50,142 nt of DNA from Saprospiraceae bacterium (GCA_020436935.1 JAGQWX010000036.1:1-50142); one strand, 5' to 3'. Shown: positions 8,248 to 19,035, counted from the stretch's first letter. The notes: a model not told the origin generated them from the sequence alone. A program made the numbers and translations.

Positions 8248-10761
8248 TTATTGCTTTTTTACCAGCAACTTTTGTTTGAAATTAGTACCACTTTCGTTGT
8301 CATTATAACCAAGCAAAAAATACATACCATCCGAAATATTATCTCCAAGGCGCAAAGCAATTCCTGTATTTGATGGTACTAAATTCCACGATTGAACCAT
8401 TTTACCCTGTGCATCAAATAACATCAAACGGCTAATATTTGCAGAACCTGTCATCACATTCACCACGTCAATGCAAGGATTAGGAAAAATCTTCGCTGAT
8501 GAATCATGTGTATTGTTCTGAATCAATATGACATGAGATTGCTGCGTGCTTCCGTCCTGGTCGATTGCAGAAAGCTTGTAATAATGAAGACCTCCTTCCG
8601 GATTGGCATGTAAGGCTTCATAATCCTTATTAAAATCTCTTGAAGCGATGGATGGACTTACGCTTGCGATTTTTTCGAAGTTATTGGCGTCTGTTGAATG
8701 TAAGACCTCATAGACATCAATGTTTGTTTCACTTGCTACGGTCCATTTGATCAAATTGCCTGCTGGCGTAACTTCTGCCCCAAAAGATATCAATTGCACA
8801 GGAAGCAGGGAAAATTGAATCATGTGGTCTTCTACTTCGCCATCTCTGGCTACACCTGTGGGATCTGGCGAAGCATTTGTGAAGAATGAGGGTTCGGAAG
8901 TCAGCCTTATTCTGAGGTAGGTTGTTATATCTTCATAAGGGAATGGGATACCTGTCCATTCTAAGGTTACATTGTCAGAAAAGCCATCCGGAACATTCCC
9001 GGAAGAGCTGTAAACTGACCTTTCATAGTTGTTGTCAAAACTACCATCTTGATTGAAATCTATCCAGGCCACCAGTTGGGCTGTATTTCCTGAAAAATTA
9101 TTGACCATCACCTGAAGCCTGAATTCGGTCGGAGATACTATTTCTCCCGATGAGGTAAAACCATCCTCATCGGCTCCGTCACCATCAGCCATAACTCCGG
9201 GCATGCCATTGTCATCAATATCGGGTGGAATATTACCAATGTAAAGATTAGTACCAATTATATGGCACGCACCATCAACAGCTTTTGTTGTGCTGTATGA
9301 GTTTGGAGCGTCAGCAAAATCAAAACAATTTTCATTCACCCCTGTGGATCCAACAATAATTTCTCCTATTCCTATGCCCATTGCTCCCAGTAAAGGATCA
9401 GCAAGTCCTGTCAGGATTGGAGGCACTACTCCTGTATTCTCATTGAACAAGATGGTCGAGGTTGCACCTAGAACAGATGATGTAACAGGACCAATAAAAT
9501 TTACAGGTAAAATTGTACTGGTAAGATCTATCTGAGTATTCAAAGCCAGATCATCTAATAATTCGCTGATCACTGTGCTGCTTGAGCCCAATTCCAAGGG
9601 GCCAAAAGGAACAGCGTAATTGCTTAAACTCACAGCCCCATTGGTCGCAGAACCGTTGGACTTTACTTTGAGGTCAAGATTTTCTGTCAAACTAACGATT
9701 GCATTCACTTTTAAAGCTACACTACCAATCACCCCGAAATCCAGACTAGAAAGAGGGAAAGCACTCCTGTTGAAAAAATCATTGACGTCTATATCTCCTA
9801 CATATATGCTGGCAAGACCGGGTTGGGCAGTCAGACTGATGGTATTATTCACCGAATTGACCATGTCCACAGTGACCAAACCACTCGCTACGTCCAGATA
9901 CAAGTCGATATTGGTTAAGGTCGCAGAAACATCAACACTGGTCAGGACCAATGGCAATGTGATATTGGTATTTAAAAAGATATTATCGACAATATCAACA
10001 GAAAGTTTGATTCTTACTCCTGCGCTGAAAAATTGGCCGGATGAGCTAAAGCATCCAATATGCGGGGGTTCAACCACCTGGGCCCACAGCTGGACATTTC
10101 CTATGGGTAGATTGATGCTAACCGGTGAAGGTGTTGTAGCTACGTTTTCAAAGTTGTAGACTTGAATGACTCCGGTGACAAAACTGAGGGCATCGATTTC
10201 GATTTCGGCCAGATATCCCTGAATAAGATCCAGGGTCATCAGGTCAGAAAGTCTAATGGTTGAGGAGGGCAAGCTGAGCGATGCCAGTTGATTGAGCTCG
10301 GCAATAGTACCTCCATTGGAACCCGCCAAAGCCGCAGCTTCAAAAATTTGGGCCAGACTGAGATCAGCTTCCAGGACTTCCTGGGGTGAAGACAATCCCA
10401 GGTCGGCCTGAAGGATGCTCAAAAAATCCAACACATTGATTGAGCTCTGAGCCAGGCCTTGCCAGTTGAGTGCTGTTAGATCGACATTGGTGCCGAGCAA
10501 GTTTCCGAGGATGTATGCTGTTAAAACTCCATCGTTTGTATTAACGCTGGCCAATTGGGGGTATGTTTGTACTTGCGCGCAGACTTCACAGGCTGCGTTA
10601 TTCTTTATGTCCTGGGCTTTCAGTTGGCATTTTGGAGTGACGAGTAGTATCAGCAATAAACAAAAACTGATAATTCGGGGGGGGAACTTCTTAAGGAAGT
10701 GGCCCGGCGGTCCCACAATAGGACGGAATACGCCATAAAATTTGGGTAAACTAAATTCCAT
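8248..10761 (-). CDS. secreted T9SS cargo protein with TadG-like region and GEVED domain
   Basis: 837 aa from the ATG at 10761; a TTG two codons earlier is less likely. An N-terminal basic stretch and hydrophobic core (SFCLLLILLVTP) form a signal peptide ending near KAQ. Residues about 100-500 are rich in L, S, V and D, with segments resembling the C-terminal part of TadG-like Flp-pilus proteins, ending LADPLLGAMGIGIGE. Next comes a GEVED domain (WIDFNQDGSFD through GEVEDHMIQF), common in Bacteroidota surface proteins. The last 80 residues are a type A T9SS sorting domain starting IFPNPCIDVVNV and ending in KQKLLVKKQ. The mature protein is therefore probably anchored at or released from the cell surface. 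No enzymatic residues are recognised; adhesion or an envelope role is likely. It is monocistronic. Confidence 0.85.
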   Translation of the reverse strand: MEFSLPKFYGVFRPIVGPPGHFLKKFPPRIISFCLLLILLVTPKCQLKAQDIKNNAACEVCAQVQTYPQLASVNTNDGVLTAYILGNLLGTNVDLTALNWQGLAQSSINVLDFLSILQADLGLSSPQEVLEADLSLAQIFEAAALAGSNGGTIAELNQLASLSLPSSTIRLSDLMTLDLIQGYLAEIEIDALSFVTGVIQVYNFENVATTPSPVSINLPIGNVQLWAQVVEPPHIGCFSSSGQFFSAGVRIKLSVDIVDNIFLNTNITLPLVLTSVDVSATLTNIDLYLDVASGLVTVDMVNSVNNTISLTAQPGLASIYVGDIDVNDFFNRSAFPLSSLDFGVIGSVALKVNAIVSLTENLDLKVKSNGSATNGAVSLSNYAVPFGPLELGSSSTVISELLDDLALNTQIDLTSTILPVNFIGPVTSSVLGATSTILFNENTGVVPPILTGLADPLLGAMGIGIGEIIVGSTGVNENCFDFADAPNSYSTTKAVDGACHIIGTNLYIGNIPPDIDDNGMPGVMADGDGADEDGFTSSGEIVSPTEFRLQVMVNNFSGNTAQLVAWIDFNQDGSFDNNYERSVYSSSGNVPDGFSDNVTLEWTGIPFPYEDITTYLRIRLTSEPSFFTNASPDPTGVARDGEVEDHMIQFSLLPVQLISFGAEVTPAGNLIKWTVASETNIDVYEVLHSTDANNFEKIASVSPSIASRDFNKDYEALHANPEGGLHYYKLSAIDQDGSTQQSHVILIQNNTHDSSAKIFPNPCIDVVNVMTGSANISRLMLFDAQGKMVQSWNLVPSNTGIALRLGDNISDGMYFLLGYNDNESGTNFKQKLLVKKQ

Positions 10762-11140
10762 TTTCAATAATTTTAAGGATAATACAAAAACAACATTGTA
10801 TCCGAATAATGCATTTATTCAATATTTTGTTCTTTAAGTAATATATTTTAACACTTATAATTTTATATATTATCCAATATTCGATATATAAAAAACTAAG
10901 AAATGGTATTTTTAACAGTTTTCATTCAGTTTTTTTTAATAATGTCCAAATTTCATTTATCCAACAGGGCGCATTGATATAAATTATTTTTTTATGTAAA
11001 TTCTATTATAACTTATATTTATATGGTAGTTTTTACTAGCATATATCTTTTTTATATAAAATATATTATTGTATTTTGTTGAATAAAGTGTCTAAATTAC
11101 ACTTTTAGCTTGTGGTCTCCCTTTTGGAAGTAACACTAGA
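10762..11140. other. AT-rich intergenic region, no gene seen
   Basis: About 380 bp, strongly AT-rich with many TATA-like runs, between the start of the T9SS cargo gene and the terminator after the BI-1 gene. It must contain the promoter of the T9SS gene on the minus strand, but several AT-rich boxes match equally poorly, so I assign none. Confidence 0.5.
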
Positions 11141-11180
11141 AAATGAAAAAGCCGAACCCTTTTTGAAGGATCCGGCTTTA
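11141..11180 (-). terminator. Rho-independent terminator of the BI-1 family gene
   Basis: An 11-bp stem (11149-11159 with 11168-11178) lies 35 bp after the BI-1 stop. Read on the minus strand, the two imperfect positions are G-T wobbles and the stem is followed by T5. Read on the plus strand they are A-C mismatches. This fixes the direction as minus. Confidence 0.85.
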
Positions 11181-11214
11181 TATTTTCTTAGGCGCTTATA
11201 CCAGAGAATGGATA

Positions 11215-11952
11215 TCAATCCCTGAGTTTAGACAATAGTCTCAGCATTTCTATGTACAACCATACCAGAGTAATCATCAATGACATGGCGCAAAACCATT
11301 CCATATATTTAGGTGCATTTCTTTCTTCAGCTTTTTCGAAAAGGTCGAAATCCAAAAGTAAGTTGAGGCACGCAACGCCTATGATGACCAGACTGATCCC
11401 AATGCCAATCGCACCTCCTTCATGAAGATAAGGCATATTCCAGCCAAAAAAACTACCTATGAAGCTGACCATATACACCAGAAATATCGCCCCTGTAGCC
11501 ATCATAACACCTGCTCTGAATTTTTCGTTTACTGTCACCAATCCTGATTTGTAGATGATGAGCATGGTAACCAGACAGCCCAGTGTCAGTGTCAATGCCT
11601 GGAAAATGATGCCGTCGTATTCTACTGCAAAAATGGCTGATATGGTTCCTAAAAACAAACCTTCCAGTCCTGCATAAATGGGAGCAGCATAAGGAGAGAG
11701 CGCTGGTTTAAAGCTACTTACCAGTACTGCAATAAAGCCTCCAATCATTCCCAGGTATAAAAACAAGTTGCTGGGCATCAAGTAAGAGACAAAGCTGGTG
11801 GCCATTAATATGGCAAACAAAATGAATGATTTGTTGATGGCTCCAGAAACCGTGGTTGTTTCATAGTCCATTCCGTAAGCTTGAGAGGAAACGGAATTCA
11901 ACTTCTTTTCACTCAAAAAGGGGTTGTTGGATTCAAAAGAGAATTTTTTCAT
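11215..11952 (-). CDS. Bax inhibitor-1/YccA family membrane protein
   Basis: 245 aa with about 40 soluble N-terminal residues (including an NPFLSEKKL segment) followed by seven hydrophobic helices near 41-60, 64-84, 94-113, 119-138, 150-172, 181-202 and 217-240. The order and the conserved patterns SPYAAPIYAGLEGLFLG and LNLLLDFDLFE match the bacterial BI-1 subgroup with an extended N-terminus. The short acidic and charged C-terminus is usual. Eukaryotic BI-1 proteins act as pH-sensitive calcium leaks; bacterial roles are poorly defined. The gene stands alone with its own terminator, so context adds nothing to function. Confidence 0.88.
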   Translation of the reverse strand: MKKFSFESNNPFLSEKKLNSVSSQAYGMDYETTTVSGAINKSFILFAILMATSFVSYLMPSNLFLYLGMIGGFIAVLVSSFKPALSPYAAPIYAGLEGLFLGTISAIFAVEYDGIIFQALTLTLGCLVTMLIIYKSGLVTVNEKFRAGVMMATGAIFLVYMVSFIGSFFGWNMPYLHEGGAIGIGISLVIIGVACLNLLLDFDLFEKAEERNAPKYMEWFCAMSLMITLVWLYIEMLRLLSKLRD

Positions 11953-12104
11953 TGATTTGGTTTTACTTAATTATGATTTCAGGTAAAAATAATCCAGAGT
12001 ATCAAAGTACCCAAATTTTCAAAACAATAATTGACTTTACTATACATGTTTCTTTGAATCATTAATTACCCGGCAGATCTTTATTATTTCAGTTCAGGAA
12101 AAAC

Positions 12105-13289
12105 TCAGGAAAAAGCATTGATACCGGTAATGTCCATGCCTGTGATCAACAAATGAATGTCATGCGTGCCTTCATACGTAATCACCGTTTCGAGATTCAT
12201 CAAATGTCGCATGATGGGGAATTCATTGGTGATGCCCATGCCTCCGAGGATTTGTCGGGCTTCTCTCGCAATGACGATGGCCATCTGGACATTGTTTCTT
12301 TTGGCCATAGAAATTTGGGCCGGTGTAGCTTTGTGTTCGTTGACCAGCTTACCAAGCCTCCAGACCAGAAGTTGTGCTTTGGTGATTTCAGTGATCATTT
12401 CCGCCAGTTTTTTCTGGGTCAATTGAAAACCCGCGATGGGCCTGCCAAATTGTTCCCTTTGAAGTGCATATCTCAATGCGGTATCATAACAGTCGAGTGC
12501 AGCACCAATGGCTCCCCACGCAATACCATATCTGGCTTTGCTCAGGCAGCTCAAAGGTCCTTTCATGCCTTCGACACCCGGAAGTCGGTTTTCCTTGGGA
12601 ACTTTGACGTTATCAAAGACCAGTTCTCCGGTGATGGAAGCCCTCAATGACCACTTGCCAGTGATTTTTGGAGTTGTGAAACCTTCAAAACCGCGTTCAA
12701 CTATCAGACCTATGACCTTCCCATTGTCTGTTTTTGCCCACACCACTGCGATATCAGCAATCGGAGAATTGGTGATCCACATCTTGGCGCCATTCAACAG
12801 GTAGTGATCTCCCTTGTCATGAGCTGTGGTCAGCATGCCGGAAGGATTACTGCCGTGGTCGGGCTCGGTGAGTCCAAAACAACCTATCATTTCGCCGGTC
12901 GCCAGTTTTGGTAAAAACTTCTGCTTTTGTGCTTCAGAACCAAACTCATGGATCGGATACATCACCAGTGAACTTTGCACAGAAGCCAGAGACCTTATGC
13001 CTGAGTCACCTTTCTCTAATTCCTGCATGGCCACTCCGTAGGCAATGCTGTCCATGCCGCCTCCGCCATACTCAGGAGACAGGTCGATGCCAAACATGCC
13101 GAGCTTGCCCATGTCTTTGATGATGTGTTCAGGAAATTTTGACTGTTCTGCGCATTCCTCAATGATGGGTTTGATTTCATTTTTCACATAATTGGCCACA
13201 GATTCTCTGATCATCAAGTGGTCTTCATTCAACAGATCGTCTACATTATAGTAGTCATGGTGCCCGAAGGCAAGGTTTTGATTCATCAT
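12105..13289 (-). CDS. gcdH: glutaryl-CoA dehydrogenase (acyl-CoA dehydrogenase family)
   Basis: 394 aa, the usual length. FAD-dependent enzyme that oxidises and decarboxylates glutaryl-CoA to crotonyl-CoA in lysine, hydroxylysine and tryptophan breakdown. N-terminal helical, middle beta (FGLTEP, then MWITNSPIAD) and C-terminal helical domains are all present. The catalytic base lies in TYEGTHDIH (Glu near 373), a motif shared with mammalian GCDH, as are SVQSSLVM, SLRAS and ARYGIAWG. This close match separates it from short-chain acyl-CoA dehydrogenases. The two ATGs at 13289 and 13286 are equivalent starts. It is monocistronic, with no neighbouring lysine-degradation genes. Confidence 0.92.
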   Translation of the reverse strand: MMNQNLAFGHHDYYNVDDLLNEDHLMIRESVANYVKNEIKPIIEECAEQSKFPEHIIKDMGKLGMFGIDLSPEYGGGGMDSIAYGVAMQELEKGDSGIRSLASVQSSLVMYPIHEFGSEAQKQKFLPKLATGEMIGCFGLTEPDHGSNPSGMLTTAHDKGDHYLLNGAKMWITNSPIADIAVVWAKTDNGKVIGLIVERGFEGFTTPKITGKWSLRASITGELVFDNVKVPKENRLPGVEGMKGPLSCLSKARYGIAWGAIGAALDCYDTALRYALQREQFGRPIAGFQLTQKKLAEMITEITKAQLLVWRLGKLVNEHKATPAQISMAKRNNVQMAIVIAREARQILGGMGITNEFPIMRHLMNLETVITYEGTHDIHLLITGMDITGINAFS

Positions 13290-13429
13290 TTGGTAGCTTT
13301 AATGGATAGGTGCAGCAAAGATAGGTCTATTGCCCATAAGATGCATGAGGCTGCATATAATTTTAAAATTGAAAGTGGGGAAAAGACAATTGATTAAAAA
13401 CCTGGGATGGAACGGAGAATTACTTCCAA

Positions 13430-13900
13430 TTACTCGTCATCGCGTTTGTAAGTGCTGTAGAACACAGGAAAACTGGCAGAACCGTAGTGAGAGAAAGCCT
13501 TGTCAGATGTAATGCCAGATTTGTAATTAACCACAAATTTTTCAAGGATGTCCTCCAACTTTTCGTAATTCATGTTTTTCGATACCGGCTTTGGGTAAAA
13601 TACCAGGTAGTCTATTTTCCCATTTTTATTGAAAAACACATTCATCCAGAGCTTAACGCCTCTTATGTCAAAATCTTCGGCCATTACATATTTTTCAATA
13701 TCATAAAGCACTCCGGACCATTTTTGATAGGCATTGTCCATGGAATTGTCACAGACTTCAAGCAGATGGCTCTTATACTCCATCATGATTTTATCATAAG
13801 TTTGCTGATACTCGCCAATCATAAATACCTTTTTGCTTGTCTGACAGAAGCCAGATACAGTCACAAAAACAAGCATCGATATGATTAATGATTTCACCAC
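13430..13900 (-). CDS. small secreted protein of unknown function
   Basis: About 156 aa starting at GTG (13900 or 13897). The N-terminus KSLIISMLVFVTVSGFCQ is a clear signal peptide, so the product is probably periplasmic or exported. The mature part is mixed alpha/beta with a segment GVKLWMNVFFNKNGKIDYLVFYPKP that looks like a paired beta-strand core, as in small Bacteroidota proteins with TonB-C-like ends. I do not recognise the family. It is monocistronic, downstream of nothing obvious. Confidence 0.65.
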   Translation of the reverse strand: MVKSLIISMLVFVTVSGFCQTSKKVFMIGEYQQTYDKIMMEYKSHLLEVCDNSMDNAYQKWSGVLYDIEKYVMAEDFDIRGVKLWMNVFFNKNGKIDYLVFYPKPVSKNMNYEKLEDILEKFVVNYKSGITSDKAFSHYGSASFPVFYSTYKRDDE

Positions 13901-14144
13901 TTATAATTTTATACTATGGGATTATGGCAAAGGTAAAGATTTGTATTTTAATAATAAATAAAATATTATTTTAAAGTTAAGATTTAACAATTCGGCCAGT
14001 TAAGGCTGGAAAAAAACCATACTTTCGAAAAGCTATGAGTATATAGTGTACCAAAACATCCAGTTTTAAAAATCGTTGCAAATTCAGGTAAATTCCACCA
14101 CCTACGATGCATTCTTCACTCCATTCAAATTTGTGACCTGGCAA

Positions 14145-15236
14145 TCATGGCTCCAGTTGCCTAATATAAGTTTCAGCCCTTAATTTTGCATTCTCCCTGA
14201 TGCTGTAATAGTAAAAATTGACATCGGCCGGGTGGTAATTTTTTCGCGTCACCAGGAAACTGCCAGGAAATTTGGGTCTTGTGGCCCATAAAATGCCATT
14301 GTGGATCTGAGCATCTACGCTGTTGGGATATATCTTATTGAATTTGAAAACAATGGACGCCGGGTTTTGGTCTTTGGAGATGTACTCGGGGGTCAGTGTC
14401 CAGCTGATCGGATTTGTTACCAATACCTCTTGTGAGGCATGAGGAAGTTCAAAACCTCGTCTGAAGGTTCTCCAGGAATTGATGCAGGCTGTTTGGTCCG
14501 GAGATGTACAAGGCGGAATATTTTCGTATTCATCCATTTTTACAGGCATGCCCAGAAGATAACAAGTTACCAGCTTTGATTGCAGGGGAGTACCGTCGAA
14601 AAATTCTTTGATCAATCGCAGCGCATGGGTTGTCCCTTGAGAATGGGAGGCAATGATGATGGGTCTCCCCTGATTGTAATGTTCAAGAAAGTAAATAAAG
14701 GCTGCCCTTACATCTGTGTATGCCAGATCAAAAGCACATCTTGCATCGGCTGTATCACTGGAGAAATAACAATAATAGTGCGCCTGTCGATATCTCGGAG
14801 CGTACACATTTCCTGCCTGATTGAAGGCGCTGGCCTGAAAAAGTATGGCGCCCTCATCGGTTGTTTTATTCACCGATTTGTCTGCGATATCCGCATTCCA
14901 GATTTTTTGATACTTCTTGGTACCAAGCAGAGACGAAGGATGGAGGAAAAAGACATCTATAGGCTTGGTGATCCCCACTTCCATCATTTTTCCTTCAGGT
15001 GTCTCGTCAGACGGGTCACTTTTTTCTGGATGAGCAGCCCAAGAGTTAAGGCTGCTGTAATCAGGTACATCATTTGCTACCGGAGCCTGATATGGTGCTA
15101 CTGGCTTGTGCATGGCGCACGATGATATAGAAATCACCATTCCAATGATCATCAGATATTTGCCGGTAATCAAAATTTTATTATTACTTGATTGGTTGCT
15201 ATTGGTAGGACAGAAAATTTCTTGCATTGGTTCCAT
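14145..15236 (-). CDS. DUF3089 family alpha/beta-hydrolase lipoprotein
   Basis: 363 aa from the first ATG (second ATG at 15227). The sequence MIIGMVISISSC carries a lipobox with Cys40, so the mature protein is probably a lipoprotein in the envelope; the stretch before the hydrophobic core is unusually long. The nucleophile elbow SHSQG (Ser199) and the FFLHPSSLLGT strand with an oxyanion loop match DUF3089, a group of uncharacterised alpha/beta hydrolases. FDLAYTDVRAAFIYFL just before the elbow is also typical. Esterase or lipase activity is likely but the substrate is unknown. No operon partners are present. Confidence 0.82.
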   Translation of the reverse strand: MEPMQEIFCPTNSNQSSNNKILITGKYLMIIGMVISISSCAMHKPVAPYQAPVANDVPDYSSLNSWAAHPEKSDPSDETPEGKMMEVGITKPIDVFFLHPSSLLGTKKYQKIWNADIADKSVNKTTDEGAILFQASAFNQAGNVYAPRYRQAHYYCYFSSDTADARCAFDLAYTDVRAAFIYFLEHYNQGRPIIIASHSQGTTHALRLIKEFFDGTPLQSKLVTCYLLGMPVKMDEYENIPPCTSPDQTACINSWRTFRRGFELPHASQEVLVTNPISWTLTPEYISKDQNPASIVFKFNKIYPNSVDAQIHNGILWATRPKFPGSFLVTRKNYHPADVNFYYYSIRENAKLRAETYIRQLEP

Positions 15237-15335
15237 TTGTTGTAATACCTGCGGACGAAAAATATATGCCCAAAGGACGTAGAATTGGACATTATCTCAA
15301 AGTGAATGTCAGAAATATCCTCTTTGTTCAATTTC

Positions 15336-15364
15336 TTGGTTGGCATCATTAAAGCCTAATTTTG
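15336..15364 (+). promoter_or_regulatory. candidate promoter of the YfhO gene
   Basis: TAATTTTG at 15357-15364 is a full match to the Bacteroidota -7 consensus TAnnTTTG. A TTG at 15336-15338 lies 18 bp upstream, near the expected -33 position. The box is about 100 bp before the start codon at 15465, so a leader would be transcribed. Confidence 0.35.
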
Positions 15365-15464
15365 AATGCATACCTTTTCATATTTTACAACGCAATAATG
15401 TTGTTCAATCCATATTCCAAATGGTATAATTATCTTCACGGCTAAAATTAAAGATCTTTCAGTG

Positions 15465-17834
15465 ATGGCTAAAAAAACCAACATTAAAAAAACTGAACAA
15501 AAGCATGATATATTGCCTACAGAAAAAGTAAACATTGCCTCTACCCCACCATCATCACCAGCTGATGCAGCATCTTTTGGAAAGTACGGCTGGATGCTTG
15601 GAATAGGCATACTTGCCTTGTTCAATATCGTGTTTTTTCACGAACAAATTTTTGGCCTGAATGACTTCTGGAGTGATTATTGGGCAGACTGGACTGAGAT
15701 AACGGTGCCATTTTTCAAACTCAATGTTTTGGCTGCGCACAATGGAGAAATCCCATTCTGGAATCCTTACGCTCACGGGGGAGTTCCACATGTGTCTGAT
15801 CCTACATCTTTGTTCTTCTATCCGGTATTTTATATTGCACACTATCTGGTTTCGCCCGATGCAGATTTATTTAAGATTGTTCAAAACCTGATCGTTCTGC
15901 ATTTTTTCATTTTGAGTGTGAATATGTTTTTCCTGGCCAGAAACATCAAACTGAGTTTTTGGTCGGCCATTTTTGCGGCAGTAGCGTTCACCTATTCTTG
16001 TGCTGTTTTGTGTAAGTGGCAATATGTGGTGGTGATTTGTGGCATGGCGTGGATGCCCCTGGTTTTGCTTTACTTTTATAAAATTTTCAAAAGCAATTCC
16101 ATCAAATGGTCGGATGTAGGTCTTGCGGGCCTCTTCCTTGCATTCAATTTTGCCGGCCACCCTCAGTTTTTCTTTTACAACCTTGTATTTATTGGAATGA
16201 CGACCATTGTTGGCCTTTTTCTAAAATACAACGCCAATAAATCAGAAGGATTCAAACAAGTGGTGATGCCGATTGGGGGAATGGCGCTGGCTGTAATTTT
16301 GGCTGTGGGGGTACTGGCCATCCAGGTCTTTCACACCTATGAAATGATTCCTTTCACTCAAAGAGATAAAATAGCTTTTGATTTTGCTGCAGATGGGTCT
16401 TTTAAATTTCAAAACTTTCTGACCTTCTTGTCGCCAAAAATATTTGGATATTTTAAAGGAGGCGAACCTCTGGATTACAGCACATATTTCCTGACTCCCG
16501 GACGCGTGTATCACTACTGGGAAACAGCCTACTTCTTTGGGGTCATACCATTGTTGTTTGGCGTCTATGGCTTTTTCAAAATTCCAAAAAAGGGGATCAT
16601 TACGGCCTTATTGGTCACAAGCATATTCATGTTGCTTCACGCCATGGGCAGCAGTACTTTTTTCTATAAAATGATTTTTGGACTTCCTGGTTTCAATCTT
16701 TTCAGGGTTCCAACAAGGACCATGTTGTTCCCGGTCCTGTTGGCCTGTCTTTCTGCCGGATGGGTATTCGATCAGCTGAGGACGCAAAAAAGTACCGGGA
16801 GGGATAAGGTCACTTTTTATGTCTTATTGGCTCTTCTGGTATTTGGCTCTTTGTACCTGATGTCCTCATTTGGCAGCACTTACAAGCTGAGCAGACCTGA
16901 TGCAGCCACCGTAAAAATTTATGGCCTGACAGCGATGGTCATGTTGATCGCAGGGGCTGTATTTTATGCCTTTTCTTCTAAATTTTCCAGGTCGTACAAT
17001 GTTTTTGTGATCGGGCTTATAGTTTTGACTTTTATCGATCTGGCCATACCCAATAAATCTTATAAAAATGGTAGCCAGGACGCCAGTCTTTCATTGGCAT
17101 TGGACGCCAATACGTTGTCGGCTCTGACGCCTCAGAAGGACAGTCTGTTCAGATATGCTCCAACGAATTTGCAGGGAAGAATTTTCAAAAGAAATCAGGC
17201 GACTTATCAGCAGTTTTATAGCACGGATGGCTTCTATGCCTTTATTTTCCATAAGCCAGACAATATGGAGGCGGACTTTCCTGCCGATAAATTGCTTGCC
17301 ATCAAACTCAAGTCTGATATCAGGGACGATGGTACCGGCAACCGGCAGGCATTTTTTGTGCAGAATGAAATCTATTCACATCAAAGAATGACTTATGATC
17401 TGATCACTGACCCCAACAAAACGGTCTATAAATCCAATGATTTTGCCAAAACAAGTATTGTTGAAAAAATGCCTTCGACCCCGGTTTCAGGTAAATCTCC
17501 TGAAGAGGTGGCTCACACCATACAGCAATCTTATTATGGCTACAGCAAGGCTGAATATGTAGTAGAAACTGCCGAACCTGGCTTATTGGTGATTGGTGAT
17601 TATTATTTCCCCAATTGGAAAGCATATGTGGATGGTCAGAGCACAGAACTCATCAGAACCAATTTCCTTACCCGAGGGGTCATGGTCCCTGCAGGCAAAC
17701 ACAATATAAGCTTCAGATTTGAGTCCTCTTACTTTGACCTGGGCAAGTGGGTGACTATTCTTTCATTGATCTTGATATTGACCTTGCTCATTGTGGACAA
17801 ACTAAGGGATAGGAAAATAGCTGTTGAGGATTAG
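15465..17834 (+). CDS. YfhO family multi-pass membrane protein
   Basis: 789 aa from the ATG at 15465; a GTG one codon earlier is less likely. A charged cytoplasmic tail of about 40 residues precedes a dozen or so membrane helices. The extracytoplasmic loop after helix 1 carries [11 protein letters not shown] and [14 protein letters not shown], typical of YfhO and other GT-C-like glycosyltransferases, whose first loop binds a lipid-linked sugar. The C-terminal beta-rich domain contains [14 protein letters not shown] and is followed by a last helix. YfhO proteins are implicated in glycosylating cell-envelope polymers; the substrate here is unknown. Its stop overlaps the stop of the convergent LacI gene by 4 bp. 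Confidence 0.85.
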   Translation: MAKKTNIKKTEQKHDILPTEKVNIASTPPSSPADAASFGKYGWMLGIGILALFNIVFFHEQIFGLNDFWSDYWADWTEITVPFFKLNVLAAHNGEIPFWNPYAHGGVPHVSDPTSLFFYPVFYIAHYLVSPDADLFKIVQNLIVLHFFILSVNMFFLARNIKLSFWSAIFAAVAFTYSCAVLCKWQYVVVICGMAWMPLVLLYFYKIFKSNSIKWSDVGLAGLFLAFNFAGHPQFFFYNLVFIGMTTIVGLFLKYNANKSEGFKQVVMPIGGMALAVILAVGVLAIQVFHTYEMIPFTQRDKIAFDFAADGSFKFQNFLTFLSPKIFGYFKGGEPLDYSTYFLTPGRVYHYWETAYFFGVIPLLFGVYGFFKIPKKGIITALLVTSIFMLLHAMGSSTFFYKMIFGLPGFNLFRVPTRTMLFPVLLACLSAGWVFDQLRTQKSTGRDKVTFYVLLALLVFGSLYLMSSFGSTYKLSRPDAATVKIYGLTAMVMLIAGAVFYAFSSKFSRSYNVFVIGLIVLTFIDLAIPNKSYKNGSQDASLSLALDANTLSALTPQKDSLFRYAPTNLQGRIFKRNQATYQQFYSTDGFYAFIFHKPDNMEADFPADKLLAIKLKSDIRDDGTGNRQAFFVQNEIYSHQRMTYDLITDPNKTVYKSNDFAKTSIVEKMPSTPVSGKSPEEVAHTIQQSYYGYSKAEYVVETAEPGLLVIGDYYFPNWKAYVDGQSTELIRTNFLTRGVMVPAGKHNISFRFESSYFDLGKWVTILSLILILTLLIVDKLRDRKIAVED

Positions 17835-18877
17835 TGGTGTAAATAAGCATCCACATTCTCGGCCACAACGATGTCGATGGGCAGAACCCTTCGCTTAGGA
17901 AGTGTTTTTGACTGTACAAACATTTCCATCAAGCATTTCATGGCCCATTCCGCCTGTTCGTCCGGCTTTTGATTGAGCAGGAAGTTGATGCGGTGGTTTT
18001 TGAGCAGTTGGACATTCTCCGGAACAAGGTCAAAACCAATGACGGCATTGCCGGTGAGCTCATTTGATTCGAAAGAAAGTATTCCGGTATATGTTCTGGA
18101 ATTGGTGAACCAAAGCCCCAGTTCCGCATTATTTTGAAGGTGTGCGTTGATGGCTTTCCTGATTTCCTCCGGCGATGCCTGATCGTCAAGATATATTTCC
18201 AGAACCTGAGGGTTCATAGATTTTTGTTCGAAAAAAGTATGGAGGCCTGATATTTTATCGTCGATGTGTTTGGCATTGCTGCGGTGTCCTCCAACAGTGA
18301 TGGCCAGAATGGTTGATATGTCCGGATTCAAAAGACTGAACAATTTACCGGTCAAAAATCCCGCCTGAAAGGAATCCTGGCCAATGTAAGTAGTTACGCC
18401 CGTGTGATGGATTTCTGTATTTAAAGTGATGACTGGGACACCATTGTGGCCCGTCGGCTGGAGAAATTTGAGGCTTTCCTTATAAAAGATTGGGGCCAAA
18501 ACAAATGCATCTGCATCGACAGTCATTGCAGATTCAAGTGCCGCGGAATATGTTGATGCGTCTTCTGCATTGAATAAGAAATAATAAAATTCAAATCCAT
18601 AATCGTGGATTATCGCGGCTTGCTGCTCGACCACTCTCAATGGCAAGGCCCAGTACGGATCTCTGTCATCAGGTAAGATGATGGCAATTTTCCTGATTTT
18701 ATTGGATGCAAGTGAAGACGCGTTGATGTTTTTTGTGTAGCCGATCTCCTGTGCTATTCTGAGAATGCTCTCTCTTTTGGTCTGATCGATGTTGCCTCTG
18801 TTGTTGAGTGCTCTGTCAACTGTACCCCTGGAAACCCCGGCGGCCTTAGCGATATCTTTAATGGTAATTCTCGGCAT
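17831..18877 (-). CDS. LacI family transcriptional regulator, divergent from nagB
   Basis: 348 aa. The helix-turn-helix at residues 3-24 ([21 protein letters not shown]) and hinge near 50 are standard LacI. The rest is a periplasmic-binding-protein fold that senses a sugar; its pattern ([23 protein letters not shown] and IGFDLVPEN) belongs to the sub-group using a substrate-binding domain of the ribose type. It is divergently transcribed from the glucosamine-6-phosphate deaminase fusion across a 196-bp gap, so control of amino-sugar use is the best guess. It ends convergently, overlapping the YfhO gene by 4 bp. Confidence 0.9.
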   Translation of the reverse strand: MPRITIKDIAKAAGVSRGTVDRALNNRGNIDQTKRESILRIAQEIGYTKNINASSLASNKIRKIAIILPDDRDPYWALPLRVVEQQAAIIHDYGFEFYYFLFNAEDASTYSAALESAMTVDADAFVLAPIFYKESLKFLQPTGHNGVPVITLNTEIHHTGVTTYIGQDSFQAGFLTGKLFSLLNPDISTILAITVGGHRSNAKHIDDKISGLHTFFEQKSMNPQVLEIYLDDQASPEEIRKAINAHLQNNAELGLWFTNSRTYTGILSFESNELTGNAVIGFDLVPENVQLLKNHRINFLLNQKPDEQAEWAMKCLMEMFVQSKTLPKRRVLPIDIVVAENVDAYLHH

Positions 18878-19035
18878 TAGAAAACTGTAATTATCAACCT
18901 ATTTTGAAAAGTTTCCATGGTTAAAATGGATCTTATATGGATATTTTAAACCAAATGACACCTTTCGAAGCAGGCTCAATGATAGAAATTCCAAAGAAAT
19001 TTTTTGCAATTATAGCAGAATTAAAATTTATTTCA

